From: Acidobacteriota bacterium
GTDB lineage: Bacteria > Acidobacteriota > Terriglobia > Terriglobales > Acidobacteriaceae
DNA: 5,856 nucleotides
NCBI GenBank assembly: GCA_021778875.1
Contig: JAJYBT010000212.1
Location: forward strand, 1 to 5,856
Reading direction: 5' to 3'
The position numbers were made by a program, and so were the translations under genes. A model generated the notes under the pieces. The model made no database searches, was not told where the DNA came from, and saw only the letters and a list, made by a program, of their open reading frames with translations. Positions within the stretch are counted from its first letter, which is position 1. Every line of letters starts with the position of its first letter. Of the stretch, positions 1 through 4,973 are shown piece by piece.

Positions 1-1
1 C

Positions 2-355
2 ATTCAACTTGCCTCGGCGGGCGAGTACAAGCTGGAGGCGGTGAAGGAGATCCTGGGGCAGAAGCTGGTCAAGCGCGGCGTTTCCCTCAAAAACCTGACC
101 TATGGCAAGCTGGAACCGGCTGCCGGGCAAAGCGTGCGCCAGAAAATCAGCCTGCAGCAGGGCATTCCAACGGAGAAGGCCAAGGAGATTGTCCGCCTGG
201 TCAAGGACTCGAAAAAGAAGGCGCAGGCCAGCATTCAAGGCGATACTGTGAGAGTATCCAGCAAAGATCGCGACGAGCTGCAGTCGATAATTGCCTTGCT
301 GCGGGGAAAAGATCTGGGAGTGGATTTGCAGTTTACGAACTACCGCACGAATTAA
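2..355 (+). CDS. yajQ: YajQ family nucleotide-binding protein (DUF520), 5'-truncated by the window edge
   Basis: The reading frame is open from base 2 and ends at TAA 353-355, giving 117 residues; about 45 N-terminal residues of a usual ~160-residue protein lie outside the window. The visible part matches the C-terminal portion of YajQ: an LxxAxEYKLEAVKEILGQKL segment, the KRGVSLKNL stretch, then KISLQQGI, VRLVKDSKKKAQASIQGD, VRVSSKDRDELQ and the terminal DLGVDLQFTNYR, which parallels the RDLQxVxxxxRxxDxxxPFQFxNFR end of E. coli YajQ. The family folds as two ferredoxin-like halves. Members bind nucleotides, and some Xanthomonas and Pseudomonas members bind cyclic di-GMP and act with a transcription regulator. 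Whether this one binds c-di-GMP cannot be seen here. The ATG-less GTG at 41 is internal to the conserved region and is not the start. The protein is probably cytoplasmic. The next gene starts about 90 bp downstream on the same strand, so the two could be cotranscribed. Confidence 0.93.
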   Translation: MQLASAGEYKLEAVKEILGQKLVKRGVSLKNLTYGKLEPAAGQSVRQKISLQQGIPTEKAKEIVRLVKDSKKKAQASIQGDTVRVSSKDRDELQSIIALLRGKDLGVDLQFTNYRTN

Positions 356-444
356 AGATTGCCTTGCGGGCACAGGCGCATCCAGGATGGGGCGTCGAAC
401 AATCAGGTCCTGCCGGGAACGGAAAGAGCGGGAAACAGAGACCT

Positions 445-1434
445 TTGAGCACCTTGGCCATAGCGACGGCGAGAGAAGTCTTCGATCTGCTGCGGGAAGA
501 CCTTGTGGCGATCGAGCAGGAGTTGGGCCGCGATGCCGCCTCCAGCGTCAGCACCATTACGGAAATTGCCGAATACCTGCGCGAGGGCGGCGGCAAGCGC
601 ATTCGCCCGTCGCTGCTGCTGCTGACGGCGCATCTGCTGGGCTACGCGGGGCCGGGCGCCATCCGGCTGGGCGCGGTGGTCGAGATGGTTCACACGGCCA
701 CGCTGGTGCATGACGACATCATCGACGGCGCCGACACGCGCCGCGGGCGGCCATCTCCCAATACCACCTGGGGCAATGAGAAGTGCGTGCTGGCCGGCGA
801 CTGGCTCTACATGCAGGCCTTTCGCGTGGCTCTCGAAGAGAAGAACCTGCGCGTGCTGGAGCTGCTGATTGGGCTGACGCAGCAGATGGTCGAGGGCGAG
901 CTGCTGCAGATTCAAAAGCTGGGCAAGGCTGTCTCAGAGGCCGAGTACTACGACCTGATCTTCCGCAAAACCGCCTGCCTGTTTTCCGTCTCGATGCGGC
1001 TGGGCTCAGTGCTGGCCGGCGCGAGCGAGGCGCAGGAGGACAACCTGGCGGCCTATGGGCGCGCCGTGGGGCTGGCCTTCCAGATTGTGGACGACGTGCT
1101 GGACCTGACCGCAACCGAAGAGGTGCTGGGCAAGCCTGTGGCCAGCGACCTGCGCGAGGGCAAGGCCACGCTGGCCGTGATTCACTCGATTGACCACGGC
1201 ACGGCGCGCGACCGGCAGGCAATCCAGCGGGTGCTGGACGACCGCAGCTTTGAGCACGTGAGCCGTGGCGAGATCCAGGAGATTCTGCTTCGCAACGGCT
1301 CAGTCGAGTACGCCATGACGCTGGCCGACCGCTACGCCGAGCAGGGTCGCCAGGCGCTCGCGCACTTCCCTGACTCCGACTTCAAGCGCGCCCTGCTCTG
1401 GGTGCCGGACTTCGTGGTCGCGCGGGAGAAGTAG
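445..1434 (+). CDS. Long-chain trans-polyprenyl diphosphate synthase (octaprenyl/heptaprenyl type)
   Basis: This enzyme condenses isopentenyl diphosphate units onto an allylic primer to build an all-trans polyprenyl diphosphate, usually the quinone side chain. With a TTG start at 445 the product is 329 residues, normal for IspB/HepT-type proteins. It shows the substrate-binding GGKRIRP (K51-P55), the first aspartate-rich motif DDIID (90-94) in HTATLVHDDIIDGADTRRG, and the second motif QIVDDVLD (D216, D217, D220) followed by GKPVASDLREGKATL. The residues 4 and 5 before the first motif are small (T and A), as in long-chain synthases; farnesyl synthases carry bulky residues there. Menaquinone side-chain synthesis is therefore the likely role, but chain length is inferred. 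The start is uncertain. The frame stays open to TTG 364, which would add a glycine/lysine-rich leader unlike the family, and TTG 454 is also possible. None has a strong Shine-Dalgarno site. Start 445 gives MSTLAIATAREVFDLLRED, close to family N-termini. Confidence 0.93.
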   Translation: MSTLAIATAREVFDLLREDLVAIEQELGRDAASSVSTITEIAEYLREGGGKRIRPSLLLLTAHLLGYAGPGAIRLGAVVEMVHTATLVHDDIIDGADTRRGRPSPNTTWGNEKCVLAGDWLYMQAFRVALEEKNLRVLELLIGLTQQMVEGELLQIQKLGKAVSEAEYYDLIFRKTACLFSVSMRLGSVLAGASEAQEDNLAAYGRAVGLAFQIVDDVLDLTATEEVLGKPVASDLREGKATLAVIHSIDHGTARDRQAIQRVLDDRSFEHVSRGEIQEILLRNGSVEYAMTLADRYAEQGRQALAHFPDSDFKRALLWVPDFVVAREK

Positions 1435-1463
1435 CGGCTATCCGTTCGAGTCTCAACCCGCGC
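1420..1463 (+). other. GC-rich inverted repeat spanning the polyprenyl synthase stop codon
   Basis: GCGCGGG at 1420-1426 is perfectly complementary to CCCGCGC at 1457-1463. The enclosed 30 bases contain a smaller stem, AGCGG (1433-1437) with CCGTT (1442-1446), one wobble pair and a 4-base loop. The stop codon 1432-1434 overlaps the inner stem edge. The right arm is followed by CTCAATTCATGAG, not by a run of T, so this is not a standard intrinsic terminator. It could be an mRNA 3'-end structure or chance in GC-rich DNA. Confidence 0.25.
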
Positions 1464-1488
1464 CTCAATTCATGAGTTACCCGATGTT

Positions 1489-1504
1489 TGCTATAGTGGT
1501 CACA
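1489..1504 (+). promoter_or_regulatory. Putative extended -10 promoter for the low-GC methyltransferase gene
   Basis: TGCTATAGT at 1489-1497 fits the extended -10 pattern TGn-TATAAT with one mismatch in the hexamer. A 17-base spacer separates it from TTCATG (1469-1474), a poor match to TTGACA, as is often tolerated with an extended -10. The usual spacing puts +1 at about 1504 (an A), only two bases before the ATG at 1506. There is no Shine-Dalgarno sequence in front of that ATG, so a leaderless mRNA is predicted. No operator is recognisable. Confidence 0.45.
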
Positions 1505-1505
1505 C

Positions 1506-2369
1506 ATGCAGATACCTGCGACAGTTTGGCGCATCGGACTGGTACCGTTGCGACTACTGCGGGTCATTAGATTCCAATGGCCAAAGGTACAACTAGTTTT
1601 CACCTGGCTTTTCACTTCCCGCGAGACCACGAATCACACCTACGACCTAACGGAGCGAAATCTCTCCGACCTCGCGGACCTTATAGCAGTCATCACGGGA
1701 TGTCCACGCGCAGAAGTGATTGGGTACATTCGTGAACCACTGACGGATAGTGCGCTGCTATCTCACATCAACAACGTGATCAGCCGCTCTCCGAGTCTAT
1801 CTCGCTCTCGCGCCGATCATGCGGCGCGGTTTGGGCGCAGGCTCGGATGGTACGCATTCGCTCGTATCCTTAAGCCGCGAATGACAGTGGAAACCGGTGT
1901 CGACAAGGGTCTGGGCTCGGTGCTCCTTTGCTCTGCGCTGCTGAGGAACATGCGGGAAGGTTTCCCGGGGCGTTATTTCGGAACCGACATCAATCCACGA
2001 GCCGGCTATCTGTTATGTGGCGAATACGCTTCGGCAGGGAGCATCCATTATGGAGATTCCATAGAGTCACTGCGCCAGTTGTCGGGTGGGGTTGATCTAT
2101 TTATAAATGACAGCGACCACTCATCTGACTATGAGTACGCCGAATACCACGTGATAGAAGAGAAACTGTCACCATCTGCCGTCATTTTGAGCGACAATGC
2201 TCATGCAACAGATTCTCTTCGCCGATTTGCCCAGGAATCTGAGCGGCAGTTTCTCTTCTTTTCCGAAGCGCCCAAGGACCACTGGTATCCAGGCGGGGGG
2301 ATCGGCATCGCGGTACCGCATCTCCCGATCACCAAGAACGAACTGAAGGCACCTAGCACATCTTCCTAG
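1506..2369 (+). CDS. Class I SAM-dependent methyltransferase, substrate unknown (Methyltransf_24-like)
   Basis: The 287-residue product has a Rossmann methyltransferase core in its C-terminal half. Motif I is VETGVDKGLGS (E129, G131, G135, G137), the acidic strand end is YFGTDINP (D161), a YGDSIESL segment (182-189) follows, and then DLFINDSDHSSDYEYAEY (197-214), resembling the IDGDH region of Methyltransf_24/CmcI-like proteins. Further on are LSDNAH (228-233) and HWYPGGGIGIA (259-269). Residues 7-37 are hydrophobic with spaced arginines (R9, R16, R19, R22) and three tryptophans in or near them, which may form an amphipathic or membrane-touching helix. Residues 40-105 are predicted soluble and helical and not recognised. 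The substrate cannot be read from sequence; sugar or secondary-metabolite methylation is only a possibility. Base composition is about 54% GC by hand count (1501-2340), with ATA, CTA, TTA and AGA codons that neighbours avoid, suggesting transfer. ATG 1506 lacks a Shine-Dalgarno site; TTG at codon 15 is an alternative start. Confidence 0.82.
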   Translation: MQIPATVWRIGLVPLRLLRVIRFQWPKVQLVFTWLFTSRETTNHTYDLTERNLSDLADLIAVITGCPRAEVIGYIREPLTDSALLSHINNVISRSPSLSRSRADHAARFGRRLGWYAFARILKPRMTVETGVDKGLGSVLLCSALLRNMREGFPGRYFGTDINPRAGYLLCGEYASAGSIHYGDSIESLRQLSGGVDLFINDSDHSSDYEYAEYHVIEEKLSPSAVILSDNAHATDSLRRFAQESERQFLFFSEAPKDHWYPGGGIGIAVPHLPITKNELKAPSTSS

Positions 2370-2384
2370 AGCGCATCCGCTCTG
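2367..2384 (+). other. Short perfect hairpin at the methyltransferase stop codon
   Basis: AGAGCG (2368-2373) and CGCTCT (2378-2383) form a perfect 6-bp stem with loop CATC, and a flanking T·G pair can extend it. It begins within the TAG stop (2367-2369) and lies directly upstream of the putative -10 of the next gene. No T-run follows on either strand, so intrinsic termination is unlikely. It could be an operator-like dyad or a chance repeat. Confidence 0.3.
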
Positions 2385-2386
2385 GG

Positions 2387-2394
2387 TATACAAT
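2387..2394 (+). promoter_or_regulatory. Putative -10 region for the O-methyltransferase gene
   Basis: TATACAAT at 2387-2394 contains two overlapping -10-like hexamers, TATACA and TACAAT. A weak -35 candidate, TTCCTA (2363-2368), lies 18 bases upstream of the first and overlaps the end of the preceding gene. Transcription from here would start near 2401 and leave a leader of about 37 bases carrying the AAGGAG ribosome site. The match is modest and rests on sequence only. Confidence 0.35.
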
Positions 2395-2426
2395 TCGTGG
2401 TCGCACATGAAAGACGACCGATCTCC

Positions 2427-2432
2427 AAGGAG
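2427..2432 (+). promoter_or_regulatory. Shine-Dalgarno site fixing a GTG start
   Basis: AAGGAG is a strong match to the anti-Shine-Dalgarno complement and sits 5 bases before GTG 2438. It supports GTG as the true start of the O-methyltransferase. It is the clearest ribosome binding site in the window; the other genes have weak or absent ones. Confidence 0.75.
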
Positions 2433-2437
2433 ACAAC

Positions 2438-3103
2438 GTGGCGGGTGTCTGGACCGAGGTAGACGACTATTTCGCCGGCCTGCTGATTCCTTCCGAGGAA
2501 AAGCTTGAAGCCGCCCTGCTGGCGAATCAGGAAGCCGGACTGCCTGCCATTGACGTCACTCCCCTGCAAGGACGGTTCCTGGAGCTGCTGGCCCGCGTCT
2601 CCGGCGCACGGCACATTCTTGAAATCGGCACGCTGGGCGGCTACAGCACCATCTGGCTTGCCCGCGCACTGCCCGAAGGCGGGCGCGTCGTCTCGCTGGA
2701 GCTGAACCCGCTCCATGCCGACGTTGCCCGCGCCAATCTGGGCAACGCCGGTGTGCTGGACCGCGTGGACCTACGCATGGGTCGCGCAGTGGAGAGTCTC
2801 GCGGCTTTGGAGAAGGCGGGAGCCGAGCCCTTCGACATGATCTTCATTGACGCTGACAAGCAGGGCTACCCGGAGTACCTCGATTGGGCTTTGAAGCTGT
2901 CGCGCCCCGGAACGCTCATCGTGGCTGATAACGTTGTCCGCGATGGCATGGTGATTGACCCAAACAGCGACGACCCAAACGTGCAGGGCGTAAGGCGCTA
3001 CACAGAGAAGCTGGCCAGCGAGCCGCGGCTGAGCGCGACGGTGCTGCAGACGGTCGGGTCAAAGGGATACGACGGCTTTGCGCTGGCGGTTGTGCTGCGC
3101 TGA
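2438..3103 (+). CDS. Metal-dependent SAM O-methyltransferase (COG4122 / caffeoyl-CoA OMT family)
   Basis: The 221-residue length is typical of the Methyltransf_3 family, cytosolic dimers that move a methyl group from SAM to a hydroxyl, often a catechol, using a divalent metal. Visible motifs are SAM motif I, ILEIGTLGGYSTIWLA (E62, G64, G67, G68), the acidic residue E88 in VVSLELNP, the FIDADKQGY block (D138, D140, K141), and IVADNVVRDG (D164, N165). D138, D164 and N165 correspond to the expected metal ligands. The C-terminal GSKGYDGFALAVV is also family-typical. The physiological substrate is not evident; bacterial homologues mostly act on unidentified catechol-like compounds. The start is GTG with a strong ribosome site. 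The gene lies 68 bp after the low-GC methyltransferase on the same strand, but a -10-like sequence in that gap suggests it can be transcribed alone. Its high GC matches the surrounding genome, unlike the preceding gene. The two methyltransferases are not obvious duplicates. Confidence 0.92.
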   Translation: MAGVWTEVDDYFAGLLIPSEEKLEAALLANQEAGLPAIDVTPLQGRFLELLARVSGARHILEIGTLGGYSTIWLARALPEGGRVVSLELNPLHADVARANLGNAGVLDRVDLRMGRAVESLAALEKAGAEPFDMIFIDADKQGYPEYLDWALKLSRPGTLIVADNVVRDGMVIDPNSDDPNVQGVRRYTEKLASEPRLSATVLQTVGSKGYDGFALAVVLR

Positions 3104-3126
3104 CGAGCCCACAGCCTTCTATTTCT
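3088..3126 (+). terminator. Weak candidate terminator between convergent genes
   Basis: GGTTGTG (3088-3094) can pair with CACAGCC (3110-3116) through six Watson-Crick pairs and one wobble, enclosing a 15-base loop that holds the O-methyltransferase stop codon. The right arm is followed by TTCTATTTCT, a pyrimidine/T-rich tract. This could terminate plus-strand transcription, but the long loop and interrupted T tract make it weak, and the T-rich tract lies inside the end of the opposing thioesterase gene. Confidence 0.3.
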
Positions 3127-3547
3127 CCGCCATCATCTCCCGCAGCGCCGCGGCATAGTGCTCCGGCAGGGGCTTCCTGCACAACTGGTCATCGCAGACC
3201 ACATGCACCGTCTCGCCCTCGGCTAGGAGCTGGTGCTGCTCGCCCTCAGGCGCCTTGCGCAAAATCCGGTATGCGAACTTCAGCACGGAGCCGCGCAGCA
3301 TCGCCGGTCGCGTCTCGATAAGGATTTCGTCGTCATAGCGGGCGGGCGAGCGATAGCGGCAGGTGGCTTCCACCACCGGCAGAATGCACTCGTGCTCTTT
3401 CTCCAACTGGCTGTAGGCAAGGCCGAGGGAGCGCAGCAGTTCCACGCGGCCCAGCTCAAACCAGACCAGGTAGTTGGCATAGTAGACAATGCCCATCTGG
3501 TCGGTTTCGGCATAGCGCACTCTAACCTGGTGCGTGGTGACTGGCAT
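3119..3547 (-). CDS. Hotdog-fold acyl-CoA thioesterase, YbgC/FadM (4-hydroxybenzoyl-CoA thioesterase-like) family
   Basis: The 142-residue protein is of normal length for this single-hotdog family, which hydrolyses acyl-CoA or acyl-ACP thioesters. The N-terminal signature is RYAETDQMGIVYYANYLVWFE: the catalytic-type aspartate D16, G19, V21, Y26 and E31 fit the D-x-x-G-x-V pattern followed by the helix with Y and E. The central LEKEHECILPVVEATCRYRSPARYDDEI and the GETVHVVCD strand complete the fold. In proteobacteria YbgC is linked to the Tol-Pal envelope system and prefers short-chain or ACP-bound substrates; here no tol genes are visible, so that role should not be assumed. The ATG at 3547 is preceded by GAGAG eight bases upstream, a weak ribosome site. 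The gene lies 28 bp after rseP and is probably the last gene of a dxr-rseP-thioesterase operon. It converges on the O-methyltransferase with 15 bp between stops. Confidence 0.9.
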   Translation of the reverse strand: MPVTTHQVRVRYAETDQMGIVYYANYLVWFELGRVELLRSLGLAYSQLEKEHECILPVVEATCRYRSPARYDDEILIETRPAMLRGSVLKFAYRILRKAPEGEQHQLLAEGETVHVVCDDQLCRKPLPEHYAAALREMMAEK

Positions 3548-3567
3548 CCGGCGGGCTCTCTGATCGC

Positions 3568-3586
3568 TGAAGCCGTCAGGGCTTCA
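3568..3586 (-). other. Perfect inverted repeat over the rseP stop codon
   Basis: TGAAGCC (3568-3574) and GGCTTCA (3580-3586) form a perfect 7-bp stem with the 5-base loop GTCAG. The rseP stop codon (3576-3578) is in the loop. On the minus strand it sits 20 bases before the thioesterase ATG and is followed by GCGATCAGAG, with no T-run, so it is not an intrinsic terminator. It could stabilise the upstream mRNA or influence translation of the thioesterase. Confidence 0.4.
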
Positions 3587-4916
3587 ATTTGGTAAAGATG
3601 GGCAGCTTGGTCACGTCGTTGAAGATCACGAAAACCGTGAACATCATGAGCACCACGAAGGCCGCCTGATAGATGCGCTCCTTGACGTTGATGCTGATGT
3701 CATGGCGCAGCGCACTCTCAATCAGCAGCAGCAGAATCAGGCCGCCGTCGAGGATCGGGAAAGGCATCAGGTTCAGGATGGCCAGGTTGAGGCTGATGAC
3801 GCCGGCCAGATAGAACTTGGCATACCATCCCTTGGTCTCAGCCGCGTCGCCGGCCATGCGGGCAATGCCCACCGGGCCTGCGAGCTGGTTGGCGGCAACT
3901 CTGTGGGTTGCAATCCGCTCGAGCATCTGGACGATGACCGTGGAACCATCTGCACAGAACTGTGTCGACTTGGCGATCGCCTTGCTGAGCGGCAGCGGCG
4001 CATGGCGAATGGGCGGCGGAACGGCCATGAAGCCAAGCTTCCAGCCAGTGTCAAGCTTGGCCGGACGGGCCGTGAGGGGGCCAACCATTGCGCCGTTGCG
4101 CAGCACCATGAGCGAAAGCGGCTTGCCCTGGCCGGCCTGCATATAGGCCAGCAGCGAGCTGACGGTGTGGAAGGGGTGGCCATCGACGGACACGATGGAG
4201 TCGCCGCCCTTGAGGCCGGCCTGATCCGCGGGGGTTCCCGGCGAGATCGTCTGGATGCCGATGGGGCCGGACATATACTGCGGAAGAATGCCGGCCAGGT
4301 CTTGGTCATTCAGTTCCCCGGGCACCAGCATGGAGAGCTGCACCGTTTTGCCGGCGCGCTCGACGGCAACGGGCACCATCTGGTTGGGGTCCAGCGCGAT
4401 GTGCGCAAAGACCTGCTCCCAGCTTGGATTGTCCTGGCTGGCAAAACGGGTGATGACATCGCCGGGCTGAAATCCAGCCTGGGCAGCGGACGAACCGGGA
4501 ACCACCCACTCGATGGTCGTGGAGCTCACATCGTGGGCCGGGACTTCGTTAATCCAGCCGAAGTAGATGGTCATGGCGGCGAAGGCCAGGATGAAGTTGG
4601 CCAGCGGACCCGCCACGCCGATGAGCATGCGCTGCCAGCGGGGGTGGGATGAAAATGCCGCCGGATCTTCCACCGGCTGTTCTTCGCTGGGGTTTTCGCC
4701 GGTCATTTTGACGTAGCCGCCGAAGGGCAGCAGGCAGACCTTGTAGTCTGTGTCGCCGCGCTTGATGCCGAAAAGGCGCGGCCCAAAGCCGATGGAAAAC
4801 GCCTCGACGCGGACGCCACAGAGTTTGGCCACCGCAAAGTGCCCAAACTCGTGTACCACCACCATGATTCCGATGAGGACGACAAAGGCGATGGCGGAAA
4901 CTAGAAAATCATGCAT
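3576..4916 (-). CDS. rseP: RIP metalloprotease RseP (site-2 protease, M50B) with two PDZ domains
   Basis: The 446-residue inner-membrane zinc protease cuts transmembrane segments of regulators such as anti-sigma factors during envelope stress. The zinc-binding HEFGH is at 22-26 in the first membrane helix (about 5-21 onward). SIGFGP (41-46) and FGGYVKM (65-71) follow, then GPLANFILAF in the second helix (about 99-119). Two PDZ domains come next: one around 133-200 (AQAGFQPGDVI) and one around 217-285 (PADQAGLKGGDSIVSVDG). LAGPVGI is at 345-351. The third helix carries NLMPFPILDGG (382-392), whose D390 is the third zinc ligand, and a last helix spans about 413-432. All catalytic elements are present. 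The residue after DGG is leucine, where many family members have histidine. The ATG at 4916 has no Shine-Dalgarno at proper distance; GAGGG lies about 15 bases upstream. dxr ends 57 bp upstream, a common pairing. The RseA-like substrate, if any, is not in the window. Confidence 0.96.
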   Translation of the reverse strand: MHDFLVSAIAFVVLIGIMVVVHEFGHFAVAKLCGVRVEAFSIGFGPRLFGIKRGDTDYKVCLLPFGGYVKMTGENPSEEQPVEDPAAFSSHPRWQRMLIGVAGPLANFILAFAAMTIYFGWINEVPAHDVSSTTIEWVVPGSSAAQAGFQPGDVITRFASQDNPSWEQVFAHIALDPNQMVPVAVERAGKTVQLSMLVPGELNDQDLAGILPQYMSGPIGIQTISPGTPADQAGLKGGDSIVSVDGHPFHTVSSLLAYMQAGQGKPLSLMVLRNGAMVGPLTARPAKLDTGWKLGFMAVPPPIRHAPLPLSKAIAKSTQFCADGSTVIVQMLERIATHRVAANQLAGPVGIARMAGDAAETKGWYAKFYLAGVISLNLAILNLMPFPILDGGLILLLLIESALRHDISINVKERIYQAAFVVLMMFTVFVIFNDVTKLPIFTKLKP

Positions 4917-4973
4917 AGATTTGGAGTCAAACCCTCGGTCAAGCAGTCCGCGCTGAGCTGGCGCATTGCATTC

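Noticed and set aside
364..444. N-terminal extension of the polyprenyl synthase from TTG 364
   Set aside because: The added 27 residues are glycine/lysine/proline-rich and do not resemble the family N-terminus; start 445 gives a typical one. The exact start is still uncertain.
612..636. Short CTG repeat run in the polyprenyl synthase
   Set aside because: It encodes a leucine run in a conserved helix and reflects normal codon bias, not a meaningful repeat.
291..713. Plus-strand open frame bridging yajQ and the polyprenyl synthase
   Set aside because: It overlaps two well-supported genes in a different frame and its translation is arginine/glycine-rich without a known motif.
403..915. Minus-strand open frame antisense to the polyprenyl synthase
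   Set aside because: It covers the conserved GGKRIRP and DDIID regions of the real gene and has a repetitive Q/A/R-rich composition with no recognisable domain.
2407..2470. Small open frame from ATG 2407 upstream of the O-methyltransferase
   Set aside because: It is out of frame with the O-methyltransferase, has no ribosome site of its own, and the strong AAGGAG clearly serves GTG 2438.
3702..4652. A long plus-strand open frame (316 codons) antisense to rseP
   Set aside because: The minus strand encodes a complete RseP with all catalytic motifs. The antisense translation is low-complexity and rich in G, A, R, H and Q, as expected of a shadow frame in GC-rich DNA, and no ribosome site was evident.
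4917..4950. Promoter for rseP using TTGACC as -35 on the minus strand
   Set aside because: A 17-base spacer leads to TCTATG, a poor -10 that overlaps the start codon, so transcription would begin inside the gene. Cotranscription with dxr is simpler.
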